Source: Mimachlamys varia
Lineage: Eukaryota; Mollusca; Bivalvia; Pectinida; Pectinidae
Reading direction: 5' to 3'
DNA length: 64,000 bases
Assembly: GCA_947623455.1 (NCBI GenBank)
Contig: OX392529.1
Location: 57,121,186-57,185,185, forward strand
The notes beneath the pieces are model-generated. The model did no database searches, was not told the origin of the DNA, and was given only the letters and a program-made list of their open reading frames with translations. Made by a program: the position numbers and the translations under genes. Below, in pieces: positions 12,958-26,300 of the stretch. Numbering within the stretch: the stretch's first letter is position 1; every line of letters starts with the position of its first letter.

Positions 12958-15900
12958 GTAAGTATTTATATGTTAGTGAGTGTAAAAGCTGTTTTATTTC
13001 TGTAATGTATTTCATGTAAAATTTCCGGGAGAAAATAATCCTATACAAAATGGAAAAAAAAGAAAAAAGACGGTTATGCTTACTTATAATTGATAGAAGT
13101 TCTTTGGAATTCTGATGTCTTTGTTTTCATAATCCAGTTTTATCACATTTTCCTCATGTCCACCAAGTCTTCAGATATGTAATCCCATTTACCTGTCTAC
13201 CTGGGTCACCCTTGAAATTTCTTAATGATTTCTATTCTTACTTTAAATTTGGAAGTTTCAAATGTATTTGTGGTTTTCACACCAATAGAGTTACTTGATC
13301 ATAATGGTTAATTGAAGCATATACTTACCTATTTACTAATGGATTACAATTTTCATAATCAGTTTTATCTGGTTTTGAAGAGTTATCTCCCCTAGTATAT
13401 ATTGTTGAAAACTATTCTAAAGCAATCCTCATGCAATATGTAATGATTTCTTTTTCTGTTATTTTTTTTTAAACCAGATACATTTGTATACTGCACATGC
13501 ACACATAGCCATCAATAAAAAGTGTAATATCTAAGAATTAATGTGTCTTTATCTTTGTTATTGGCTGTACTTTTACAAAAATCACAATTTCTATTGATTA
13601 ATAATTAATCTTTGATTAGCTAACACCAATTGCTGATTGATCATGAAAACTGATTCCTAAGACTAATTCAAAATAAAAATATGTCTTCATTGGTGAATGA
13701 GTTAAATGAATTAAACTGATTCGGTGAATCTAGGTTTATATTAGTACACAATCATGCACTGTAGGTCAGTATGCTAATGTAATCAATATAGGAAGAGAAC
13801 AACCAATGCCAACCATACGTATCTTCCTGATCAGCACAGCAAGTTCACTGTTAAATTGGTATTATGCGATTATTTGGCTGGCACAGTTGTAGCTTCCTTG
13901 GAAGGAGTGAAACAAAGTTTGTGAAAAAAAAATCCCTTTGACTTTCTTTATCATAGGGATCAAATATGTCAAAACATTCAAACAACTTCTTCTGAAATAC
14001 CTAAAAGCCTTGAGACATGATATTTGACTTGGAACTGCCTTGGAGAGAGACAAACAAAAAAGTTTGCGAAAAAAAATCCCTTTCACCTACTTTCAAGGTC
14101 ACAGAGATCAAACATGTCAAAACATTCAAACAACTTCTTCTGAAATACCTAAAAGCCTTGAGACATGATATTTGACTTGGAACTGTCTTGGAGAGAGACA
14201 AACAAACAAAGTTTGTGAAAAAAGAACCCACTTTGTCCTACTTTCAAGGTCACAGGGGTCAAATATGTCAAAACCTTCAAACAACTTCTGAAATACTGAA
14301 AGGCCTAAAGACACGATGTATACAATAAGTCACATTGATTTACATTTAAGGTGACAGGGGTCAAACATGTTAAAACTTTCAACCAACTTCTTATATAAAA
14401 AGCAAGGTCTAGTTTTTGGAAGAAACTGAGCAATGTTTTTCAGTAAAAGATATTTGACATAAATTTCAATATCACAGGTGTCTAAAGAACACATTAAAAT
14501 TGAAGCATATTTAAATTAATAATTTGCTTAAATTCTTTAGAATTACTAATCAAAGATTTCAAACCACTTTAAGGCTACAAATGTAAGATCAATACCAGCT
14601 GAGTGATATGCAGGTCCATTGGGCCTCTTGTTTTGAAACATGTCAGTAAACTGTGTGGACAGTTAAATATCGGGACTAGAGTGATCTCCCTTTAGACTTC
14701 AGGTTCTGTGTGTGGCAAGTTAATGTGTCTGTGCTGTAGAGGAAATATTTACATTCACTTGCACACTCCTGCCAATACTAGAGGAATTTCAGGGTATCTG
14801 ACAGCATCAGGTACAGCCAGAATACTAACATTAGGGGGAAACCCAGGCATCTCCTTGGATATTGATATGTATACATGTAGGATGATATGCCACTAGCTAG
14901 TTAGAAATATTTACATGTATACATCAACACACAGATCACTTATCTTCGCTGGACACTAGACTCAGGGTTTTTTTTCACATTCACCTGTCGAACACTGTTA
15001 TTCACAGAACTCTCGGTGATAAGGTTGGTGAGGCGAAGGCTAGTGGTAACCTTGGAAACACACTCAAAGTCTTGGGGAAGTTTGAAGAAGCCATAGCTTG
15101 CTGTTTACGACATTTAGATATAGCACAGGAATTAGGAGATAAGGTAAGTAACCAAATATCAAAAGTTTATTTCATGGCATTCACACTGTCATAATATGTC
15201 ATAACTTCACTATTATCTCTTCATCCTCTGATACTGTTAATTCCTACATTCTTGTGGACCTTAAGTTTTGTGATTTTCTTTGAACTCAATTTAAATTTTA
15301 AAATATTTCATTTTTGATACAATAAACAATTAACAAGAAATACAAAGAATTAGTAAACATTTGTACCAATAAATGGATTAGACAACAGGCAAAGCCTATA
15401 TTAGTCTTTTCAAAAAGTCTTTGAACTCATTAGTACATGAATTTGATGAAACAGAATTTTCTCATAAATCAATGTAAATAAATTATTTTTCAATAGAGTT
15501 TGAATTGAAAATAGTTCTTAAAGTGGGCACAATAGCAAGATGTATTGCGCTTATTAAAACTGTATTACACACAGTAATACATACCTTGGGTATACATTGA
15601 TCCCAGTGTTATTATACACACAGTAATACATACCTTGGGTATACGTTGATCCCAGTGTTATTATACACACAGTAATACATACCTTGGGTATATATACATT
15701 GATCCCAGTGTTATACAGGTAATACACACAGTAATACATACCTTGGGTATACATTGATCCCAGTGTTATACAGGTAATACTCACAGTAATACTTACCTTG
15801 GGTATACGTTGATCCCAGTGTTATACAGGTAATACTCACAGTAATACTTACCTTGGGTATACGTTGATCCCAGTGTTATACAGGTAATGCACACAGTAAT

Positions 15901-18900
15901 ACTTACCTTGGGTATACATTGATCCCAGTGTTATTATACACACAGTAATACACACCTTGGGTATACATTGATCCCAGTGTTATTATACACACAGTAATAC
16001 ATACCTTGGGTATAATTTGATCCCAGTGTTATACAGGTAATACACACAGTAATACTTACCTTGGGTATACGTTGATCCCAGTGTTATACAGGTAATGCAC
16101 ACAGTAATACTTACCTTGGGTATACATTGATCCCAGTGTTATTATACACACAGTAATACACACCTTGGGTATACATTGATCCCAGTGTTATTATACACAC
16201 AGTAATACATACCTTGGGTATAATTTGATCCCAGTGTTATACAGGTAATACACACAGTAATACATACCTTGGGTATACATTGATCCCAGTGTTATACAGG
16301 TAATACATACCTTGGGTATAATTTGATCCCAGTGTTATACAGGTAATACACACAGTAATACATACCTTGGGTATAATTTGATCCCAGTGTTATACAGGTA
16401 ATACACACAGTAATACATACCTTTGGTATATGTTGATCCCAGTGTTATACAGGTAATACACACAGTAATACATACCTTGGGTATACGTTGATCCCAGTGT
16501 TATACAGGTAATACACACAGTAATACATACCTTGGGTATACGTTGATCCCTGTGTTATACCGGTAATACACACAGTAATACATACCTTGGGTATACGTTG
16601 ATCCCAGTGTTATACAGGTAATACACACAGTAATACATACCTTTGGAAAATGTTGATCCCAGTGTTATACAGGTAATACACACAGTAATACATACCTTGG
16701 GTATATGTTGATCCCAGTGTTATACAGGTAATACACACAGTAATACACACCGTGGGTATATGTTGATCCCAGTGTTATACAGGTAATACACACTGTAATA
16801 CATACCTTGGGTATACATTGATCCCAGTGTTATACAGTTAATACATACCTTGGGTATACGTTGATCCCAATGTTATACAGGTAATACACACAGTAATACA
16901 TACCTTGGGTATACGTTGATCCCAGTGTTATACAGGTAATACACACAGTAATACATACCTTTGGAAAATGTTGATCCCAGTGTTATACAGGTAATACACA
17001 CAGTAATACATACCTTGGGTATATGTTGATCCCAGTGTTATACAGGTAGTTGGTTGTGTCTACATGTATATATTGGATAGGTTATTATGTTTATAAATCA
17101 TTTTGAACATGTAGCTCATTTACTCCTAAACATATGACTTTAAGGGAGAATGGGCCAAGCTATTTACAGGTTTTGAAGAAAGTAATACATACCTTGGGTA
17201 TACATTGATCCCAGTGTTATACAGGTAATACACACAGTAATACTTACCTTGGGTATACGTTGAACCCAGTGTTATACAGGTAATACACACAGTAATACAT
17301 ACCTTGGGTATACGTTGATCCCCATGTTATATCGGTAATATACATACCTTGGGTATACATTGATCCCAGTGTTATACAGGTAATACGCACATAAAACTTC
17401 GAAACATCGAGACTTCGACTCATGAATTTTGAACAACAACATTGACATGTATATGTATATATGTACTGTACATAAGAAGAACCGATGCGGTACTAGTGTA
17501 ATATAACACAGGTTAAGAAATTGTAGATTCTTATTTATAAAGAATAGTATACTAAAATGCACACTAATTTTTGTAACGTGATAATCTTGTAAGATTTTTT
17601 TGTTTGTCATCTTAATTTTCAAAGCAGGTAAAATTTTCACATTGATTTGTTAGTTGTACTTTTCAATCTTTTGATAATGAATGGGTCAGATTAAAACTTC
17701 GATACAGCAAAAAAAATGATTCATAGAAGTTCGATTCATGAAAAGTAAATCAATAGTGTTACACAATGAAAAATCAGACTTTGTCAAAAGTTCGACACAT
17801 CGAGAGATATTTGAATCATAGAAGTTTGATTAATCGGGGTTTGACTGTATGTCATTTGCAGAAGTTTCAGTAATGTTTAGATTGTAATCCTGATTTACTA
17901 GCAGTGTGTTTCCTGTTACAGGTGAGTGAGGCGAGAGCGTTGTATAACCTCGGTAACGTTTACCATGCCCAGGGAAAACACACTGGGAGATGTACGAATG
18001 AAGATCCGGGCGAATTTCCAGAAGAAGTGCGCACATGTCTTCAAAAAGCTGCTGAATACTACGAGTAAGAGCACACAAATAGCTGCTCTACTTTTCATAG
18101 AAATGTGCACATGTATATACACGGTAGCTAAGAGAAATAACCGGTTGCCTAGGCCAGTTTTGAATACATAGAAAATATTAAAGAATAGGGGTAAAGCATT
18201 TATAGTGTGAACCAAAGTAAGAACAGGGGTAAAGCATTCATAGTGTGAACCAAAGTAAGAATGGGGGTAAAGCATTTATAGTGTGAACCAAAGTAAGAAC
18301 AGGGGTAAAGCATTCATAGTGTGAACCAAAGTAAGAATGGGGGTAAAGCATTTATAGTGTGAACCAAAGTAAGAACAGGGGTAAAGCATTCATAGTGTGA
18401 ACCAAAGTAAGAACAGGGGTAAAGCATTCATAGTGTGAACCAAAGTAAGAATGGGGGTAAAGCATTTATAGTGTGAACCAAAGTAAGAACAGGGGTAAAG
18501 CATTTATAGTGTGAACCAAAGTAAGAACAGGGGTAAAGCATTCATAGTGTGAACCAAAGTAAGAATGGGGGTAAAGCATTTATAGTGTGAACCAAAGTAA
18601 GAATGGGGGTAAAGCATTTATAGTGTGAACCAAAGTAAGAATGGGGGTAAAGCATTCATAGTGTGAACCAAAGTAAGAACAGGGGTAAAGCATTCATAGT
18701 GTGAACCAAAGTAAGAATAGGGGTAAAGCATTTATAGTGTGAACCAAAGTAAGAATGGGGGTAAAGCATTTATAGTGTGAACCAAAGTAAGAACAGGGGT
18801 AAAGCATTCATAGTGTGAACCAAAGTAAGAACAGGGGTAAAGCATTTATAGTGTGAACCAAAGTAAGAATAGGGGTAAAGCATTCATAGTGTGAACCAAA

Positions 18901-21900
18901 GTAAGAACAGGGGTAAAGCATTTATAGTGTGAACCAAAGTAAGAACAGGGGTAAAGCATTTATAGTGTGAACCAAAGTAAGAATGGGGGTAAAGCATTTA
19001 TAGTGTGAACCAAAGTAAGAACAGGGGTAAAGCATTTATAGTGTGAACCAAAGTAAGAATGGGGGTAAAGCATTTATAGTGTGAACCAAAGTAAGAACAG
19101 GGGTAAAGCATTCATAGTGTGAACCAAAGTAAGAATAGGGGTAAAGCATTTATAGTGTGAACCAAAGTAAGAACAGGGGTAAAGCATTCATAGTGTGAAC
19201 CAAAGTAAGAACAGGGGTAAAGCATTTATAGTGTGAACCAAAGTAAGAATGGGGGTAAAGCATTTATAGTGTGAACCAAAGTAAGAATGGGGGTAAAGCA
19301 TTTATAGTGTGAACCAAAGTAAGAATGGGGGTAAAGCATTCATAGTGTGAACCAAAGTAAGAACAGGGGTACAGCATTTATAGTGTGAACCAAAGTAAGA
19401 ATAGGGGTAAAGCATTTATAGTGTGAACCAAAGTAAGAATAGGGGTACAGCATTTATAGTGTGAACCAAAATTTTTCCAGTCAGCCGCCTTAATTTTTAT
19501 GACTGTTCAAAAAATATTCATCATAATATCACATGGAAAAATTCTATGATGAAATGGAAGTAGGTTTTAAAATATTCTTAATCAACATTTAAACTTTAAA
19601 TTGTTTGATCAGTGTAAAAGGTCAGTGTTTGTGTTAATGTAAAGTATATCTACTGTAATGTATTTACAGACATAACTGCTAATGTTAAGACACCATTTTC
19701 AGATCATGACAAACTGTGAAAACTGCTTTTCACTCTCTTGCAGAGCAAATCTACAAATTGTAAAAGACCTTGGAGACAAAGCCGCCCAAGGTCGCGCCTG
19801 TGGTAATCTTGGCAACACCAACTATCTCCTGGGAAATTTCAGCGAGGCAATACAGTATCATCAGGAGGTTAGTATGTATAGTCACCATATAGCTTAGTAT
19901 GTATACCCTTTAATATGACGTGTCTGCACATACACATATAATACACCCGTGACTCGTCCTGAATTTTAATACCATCTCACGCTATGAAGTGACATGATAA
20001 ACGCATCTGATGGAGTCAGACATTGCACATATTTCATGCATGGGGCTGATTAATTCAGAAAACTAAAGCAATGGCATTCACACCAAAAAGTGTGTGTATT
20101 ATTAAACGGCAATTTAAATAATTTTTACCAGTGTTGCTTATGTAACAGAGGTCATTATTTTTATACCCCCGCCATGAAATGGGGGGGGGGGCATATAGTG
20201 TAACTCATGTCCGTCCCGTCCCTGTCCCATCCCCATCCTGTCCCCGTCCCGTCCCCATCCTGTCCCATGGTAATGTAATCAGCTTATCTAAATAACTACT
20301 GATCCGATTGTTATCAGACTTCGCATACATAATAAGTATGAAGAACTAATTTCATATGGGGGCGGGGCATTCATGTCTCACAGACATTTCTAGTTTTCAA
20401 TGATGTTCATTGTGATTCTTGTGAAAATACTCCAGAGTACATTTGTCAATAATACCCTGGTCTCTGTGTGTATGTGGGCTGATGTACCATAGGCCATTAT
20501 ATTTTCAATGTCTCTGCTAGGAGTCGAACCCAAGACCTCTGGTTTGCTAGTGTTCCACACTTCTGACTGATTCTCCCTAGCGGAGTCGGAAGACAGCGTG
20601 GAGTATTTCACCTTGGCCACTGGTATACAATGACAAAGTGACCTGTATAATGACAGAACTGTTAACATGTGATAATGATGGTCATCATGAGGCAGCATAG
20701 TTAATGCCTGATTTCAGACACCTGTGTTCAGTAAACAAAAGTCTAGTTAGCTTAATGACAACTTAACACATATATTTCTACAAATAGAAAAAAGTGTTTG
20801 TTTATTCAAGCCCAAAACTGTATAAATAATATTTGAAAATAAACTTAAGATAAAGAAAAAATTCAAAAAACAGTTGTAAAAAATGTATTACAGTCTGTAT
20901 AATGTATTATAAAAGTAAAATTTTATTTCATTAAACTAACCATGCTTTGAAAAATTTGATGTATTTGAATATGCCATATCATATGTACCATTGATAGTTT
21001 GAATATACAATGTATACTGTAACATACCCATGGACATGTCTGTTTCACTTATGCTGGATTGGAATAGGAATTATATTAGTACGCTTACATGAAATAATGG
21101 TGATCTTGTCTGCGAATTATTTTCTTCCAATTTCACTTAATATAGGACCATTACATGATGTAACAGTGGGTTGTGTAATATGGTACAATAGCACTCATCC
21201 ACTTATCAAAAATATTTGATCAGCTATAACAACAATTAATATGTTTGAAAAGTGTTTATGGTAAAGTATGTATGGGCTAGAATTATAGGTAAATACTGTT
21301 ATGGGGCTAGAATATTACTGTGTATATGGACTAGAATAATTTTATAGGAAACAGGTATACATTTAATTCATTGTATTTCAGAGGTTAGCTATAGCCAAAG
21401 AATTCGGAGACAAGTCAGCTGAGAGGAGGGCATACAGTAACCTGGGCAACGCTCACATATTTCTAGGAGAGTTTGAAGTTGCAGCTGAACAATATAGGTA
21501 TGACATGATCATGAATTATCACCTGGGATTGTTACAAGGACTTTTGTGCCTCTACCATTCAAATGGGATAATGGCTCATCCCGTTGTCATGAGCCAATTT
21601 GAAATCTAAATGGTTTTTCACAAAAATTTTACAAATAAATGATGACAGAGCTAGAGCAAAACATATTACTGGAAACTTTGCACCCATTTTCGCAGCGACT
21701 TAATTTCCTGTTTTCATATGAAACGACTGTTTTGCAGCAATTTTTTTTATTTCACGATAAATCTGGTCAAAAATCCTGTGAAAAATACAGTAAAGAACTC
21801 CTACAGTTGGCATACCTTTGTTTCAAACTATTTTGGCAGCAATTTATTTTCACAAATTTTAATTACAAGCGAAATACGCAAAATGTAATCGCATGAAAAA

Positions 21901-23305
21901 ATAAGTTGGTTTAGAGTAATAGATATCTAATTCTTATATTACAGGAGAACATTGCAGATAGCCAAACAGTTGGGTGACAAGGCACTAGAAGCCCAGGCCT
22001 GCTACAGCCTGGGTAATACGTTCACACTCCTCCAGGACTACGAGAAGGCTATTGAGTATCATATGAGACACCTGAAAATAGCGCAGGACCTGAGCGACCG
22101 TGTGGGTGAGGGCAGGGCCTGCTGGAGCCTAGGCAACGCCCACTCTTCACTAGGCAATAATGAGATAGCCCTGGAATTTGCCAGTAAACACTTGCAAATA
22201 TCTAAAGAGGTAAATATAAGGATTCAACATTTATAGGTTATCAAACAATGTTTTCCAAGTTTGGTCTTATTCAGAACAATTTTTATACCTCAACAACAAA
22301 GTTAGGGGGGGGGGTTACAATTTTCAGCCCACCTCTTTCAAACTTTGTAGACCTAATCATCACCACACAAAATTGTGTTTTCCTGAATGGCAGATTGATT
22401 TGACCTAATTTACTTGAGTTATGGCCCTTTGGGACTTCGTATCGAATGTAATTTCAGCCACTATGTAGAAAACATCTGAACTTTTTTGTGTATATTTCAT
22501 TTTTTTCAAATTTGGTGTGATACTTATAGAAGAAATAATGTTTAAAATTTATTACAGGTTTTGTTGTGTTGTTTCAACTTTTGTGTTAACAGTATGGCAT
22601 AGTTGCCAAATATTGGCATTTTGTAGAAAATGTGTTTGCTTGTTTTGTGTGCAAAACTAGACCACCTGCCATTTAGAATTTTATTATGCCCCCCCCCCCT
22701 TACCAGCATCAAAGTTAGGGGGGGGGTATACTGGAATCAGGTTGTCCCATATACCGGCTTCTCCTCCTAAACTACTGAGAGGATGTCAACAAAACCTGGT
22801 GGCAATAATCCTTATACATTGTTAATGTGCGTAATTTATATCACATTAAAAAAATGGTTGCCATGGTAACAAGGGACTATACATTGTTTTTTTGGGAGAA
22901 AACGATGTACCTGCTACTCTTCCTAAACTACTGAGAGTATTTCAGCGAAGCTTGGTGGCAATAATCCTTATACATTGTAGATGTGCGTAATCTATATCAC
23001 GTTAAAAACATTTGGTTGCCATGTTAATCAGGGACTATACATTGTTTTTTGGGAAAATATTTTGTCAGACAACTACTTATAAACCTGTGAACAGATTCAA
23101 GTCAAACTACACAGGAATGTTAGGGACCATGTGTTAATGTGCATGCAGGGTCTTTTGGAACAATAATTTGTCAGCCCAACTGCATCTAAAGCTATGAACC
23201 AATTTCAGTGCAACTACACAGGAATTTCAGGGACTACTATGTATGTGTAAATATGCATGCAGATTTCTTCAGAGTGATGTTGGAAAATTTTTAAAAGTTT
23301 TATTG

Positions 23306-23338
<33 letters not shown>

Positions 23339-26300
23339 AAATGTTAGCCAAACAGTTCTAGTTTCTAATGTTTTGCACACTTAACTTTGAATTCTGATAT
23401 GGTCCGACTTGTCGTTTTTTGCCTCCGCTTGCTGTTATTTGCATCACGGATATTCGAATAAAACAACAGACCATGATAACATTATGTGATGCACTGTGTT
23501 GATGCCTATATACCATTACTTCATGTATCTCTCCATTTATAAAAGTCAACTACCCTTTCGTAGGCTTAACGGTCATTGAGTTTCTCTGTGATAAATGTCT
23601 CTACACTCCAGTGATCAATCTACAATGTACGTGCGAGTCCCGAGTCCAGTACTCATAAAATTATGAAAGGACTCATAGAAATTATGATAATACTTCAATT
23701 TAACATTGTGGTACCCATAGTTTTCGGCAATATTTACAAAAATGACCCATGAAAGTAAGTTGTAAATTGATCGCTGCACTCAGAGTTATTTTCATGAGAT
23801 TTTTTCTGTCCTCAGATTGGTGATGAAAATGGTCAGTTTTCAGCTCAGATGAACTTGGCAGACCTGAGAAATGTACTGGGTATAAACATGTCCTCTACAG
23901 AATCTACTCCAGGTGTCATCAGGTAGGTGTGCAGGTGTCATCAGGTAGGTGTGCAGGTGTCATCAGGTAGGTGTCCAGGTGTCATCAGGTAGGTGTCCAG
24001 GTGTCATCAGGTAGGTGTGCAGGTGTCATCAGGTAGGTGTGCAGGTGTCATCAGGTAGGTGTGCAGGTGTCATCAGGTAGGTGTGCAGGTGTCATCAGGT
24101 AGGTGTCCAGGTGTCATCAGGTAGGTGTCCAGGTGTCATCAGGTAGGTGTCCAGGTGTCATCAGGTAGGTGTCCAGGTGTCATCAAGTAGGTGTCCAGGT
24201 GTCATCAGGTAGGTGTCCAGGTGTCATCAGGTAAGTGTCCAGGTGTCATCAGGTAGGTGTCCAGGTGTCATCAGGTAGGTGTCCAGGTGTCATCAGGTAG
24301 GTGTCCAGGTGTCATCAGGTAAGTGTCCAGGCACATTAAACGTCAAATTCTGTATATTTTCAGTAATATTCAGATGCAGTTTGTCAAATTCTGAGTACTT
24401 ACCTGGAAAAGACTTTTACATACTGTACTGCCAATCAGCTTAAGCACAACAATGAGCCAAGTCCTTCATCACACACACACACACACACCCTTATTCTTAG
24501 TTAGAAGATATAGGATGTTGTCCTGTAATAAGCCCACTCCTCAAGATACTTTCAGTCAGTGTTTATATCTAGGGCAGGGCGGTTTTACCGGTATACCGTG
24601 GTATAAAGTTGCAATGGTATGTACAGTTTGTTTTGGGACTTTCATTTAACTCGTCAATGAACTATTTGTTTCATAGATCATTTGGAGTTGCAATATGGTT
24701 TAATTATAATTTCCTATAAGTTTGCTGATCAGCTAGGACAGATATAGCTTCACTCAAACAATATCAGAGGCACACAACAAGAAACTTATTACAGGCCTCT
24801 TTTTGACCGGCTCAGAACAAAACAGCCGGAGACCTTTAGCTAGCTCAAACATTCAATTAAGGTGATATATACCGTGGTACGTACCGCAGTATTTGCCAAA
24901 ATACCGTGGTGTTTCTGATTTTGTGTTACCCAGCTCTATTTACATCATAATGAAACAGTATTTTTATTTTTATTCATGCTGGTATGAATGCAAGTTGGTT
25001 AAATCTAAATATAACATGAAGTCCTAACATAGGCTTCATGTTATATATGATGTAACTGAATTGTGTTCATACCAGCATGAATTTAAAAAAAAGTTCCATT
25101 CAATCCCATACCTGTTAACCTCCCCTCATTACGAGGGAGACTTCCTCATTTTGATAACTCCCCTCATTACGAGGGAGACTTCCTCATTTTGATAACTCCC
25201 CTCATTACGAGGGAGACTTCCTCATATTGATAACCTCCCATCATTACGAGGGAGACTTCCTCATTTTGATAACCTCCCCCTCATAACGAGGACGACTTCC
25301 TCATTTTGACCAAAATTTACTAATCTCCCTCGAAATCTCCCTCATTTAATTTTAAACTCACACAAACATAGGTGTAACAGTCCTATAATTTGAATGAAAT
25401 TGGTGCCAATAATTCATCATAGTCATTTGAGCGTTTGAACCAGGCACGTTATTCATTTTATTTGAAGCGAATAAGGTTAATCTATGACGTCATAAGTAAA
25501 CCATGTGTTACACCAAGAGAGGTTCTGATTTAATACTCAAATAAAAAGTATTTCTGCTGGTATTGTTCAGGTAGATGGTTGCAGCACAACTGTAATTTTA
25601 CATGTATGCTGGCCCCCTGGGGATTATTGTAGGTTATGTACAATTATATTACTGTTGTCAGTAACCTGTGGAAACAGTGATGTGAACAATCTTCATAGAC
25701 ACTTCTATAACTGTGAAAAGGGACGTAGTTTAATCACATTGGAACTTTTCCAGCTGATAATTTAATTAACACATTTGACTTTGGCCAAAAAAAAAGAGAA
25801 ATGGATTGAATAGACACTAGAGATTTACCTGACCTGGAGACTTAGAATGATATCTACAACTACTGCCTCATCATTACCTCATTTTCTATAAGGAAATGGA
25901 CCTTACACCAGTTAAGAATGATCCTTTTTTTCCCAAAACATTTTAACTAAAACTCATTTTAGTGTTTGACAAATGCAGGTGTCTAGGGTTAGTTAAGAGA
26001 GGGTGAGGTTCCGGCTACCACATGTTGTCCCCAATGTAAAATGATAGCTATATACTTTATACACTTTTTTTTTTAACCAAATTATTAAAAAATGGGGCTA
26101 TACGTTGTTAAATGTTTCCACTTTTATCACCATGTAGATCTACGTTACCAGGTATTTGTAAACAAAATATATCATTGATAAGTTTATATATAGCTTTAAT
26201 TATACACATAAATATATATATTTACAAAAGAACAACAATATTTCCATCATATGTCTCTGATTTCCAACATTCAAAACAATAAATCACTAAGTCACATACA

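Noticed and set aside
17830..18275. Two minus and one plus frames around GPSM2 exon 3
   Set aside because: The plus frame (17926-18171) is not the GPSM2 frame, and the minus frames are shadows extended into the 38-bp array.
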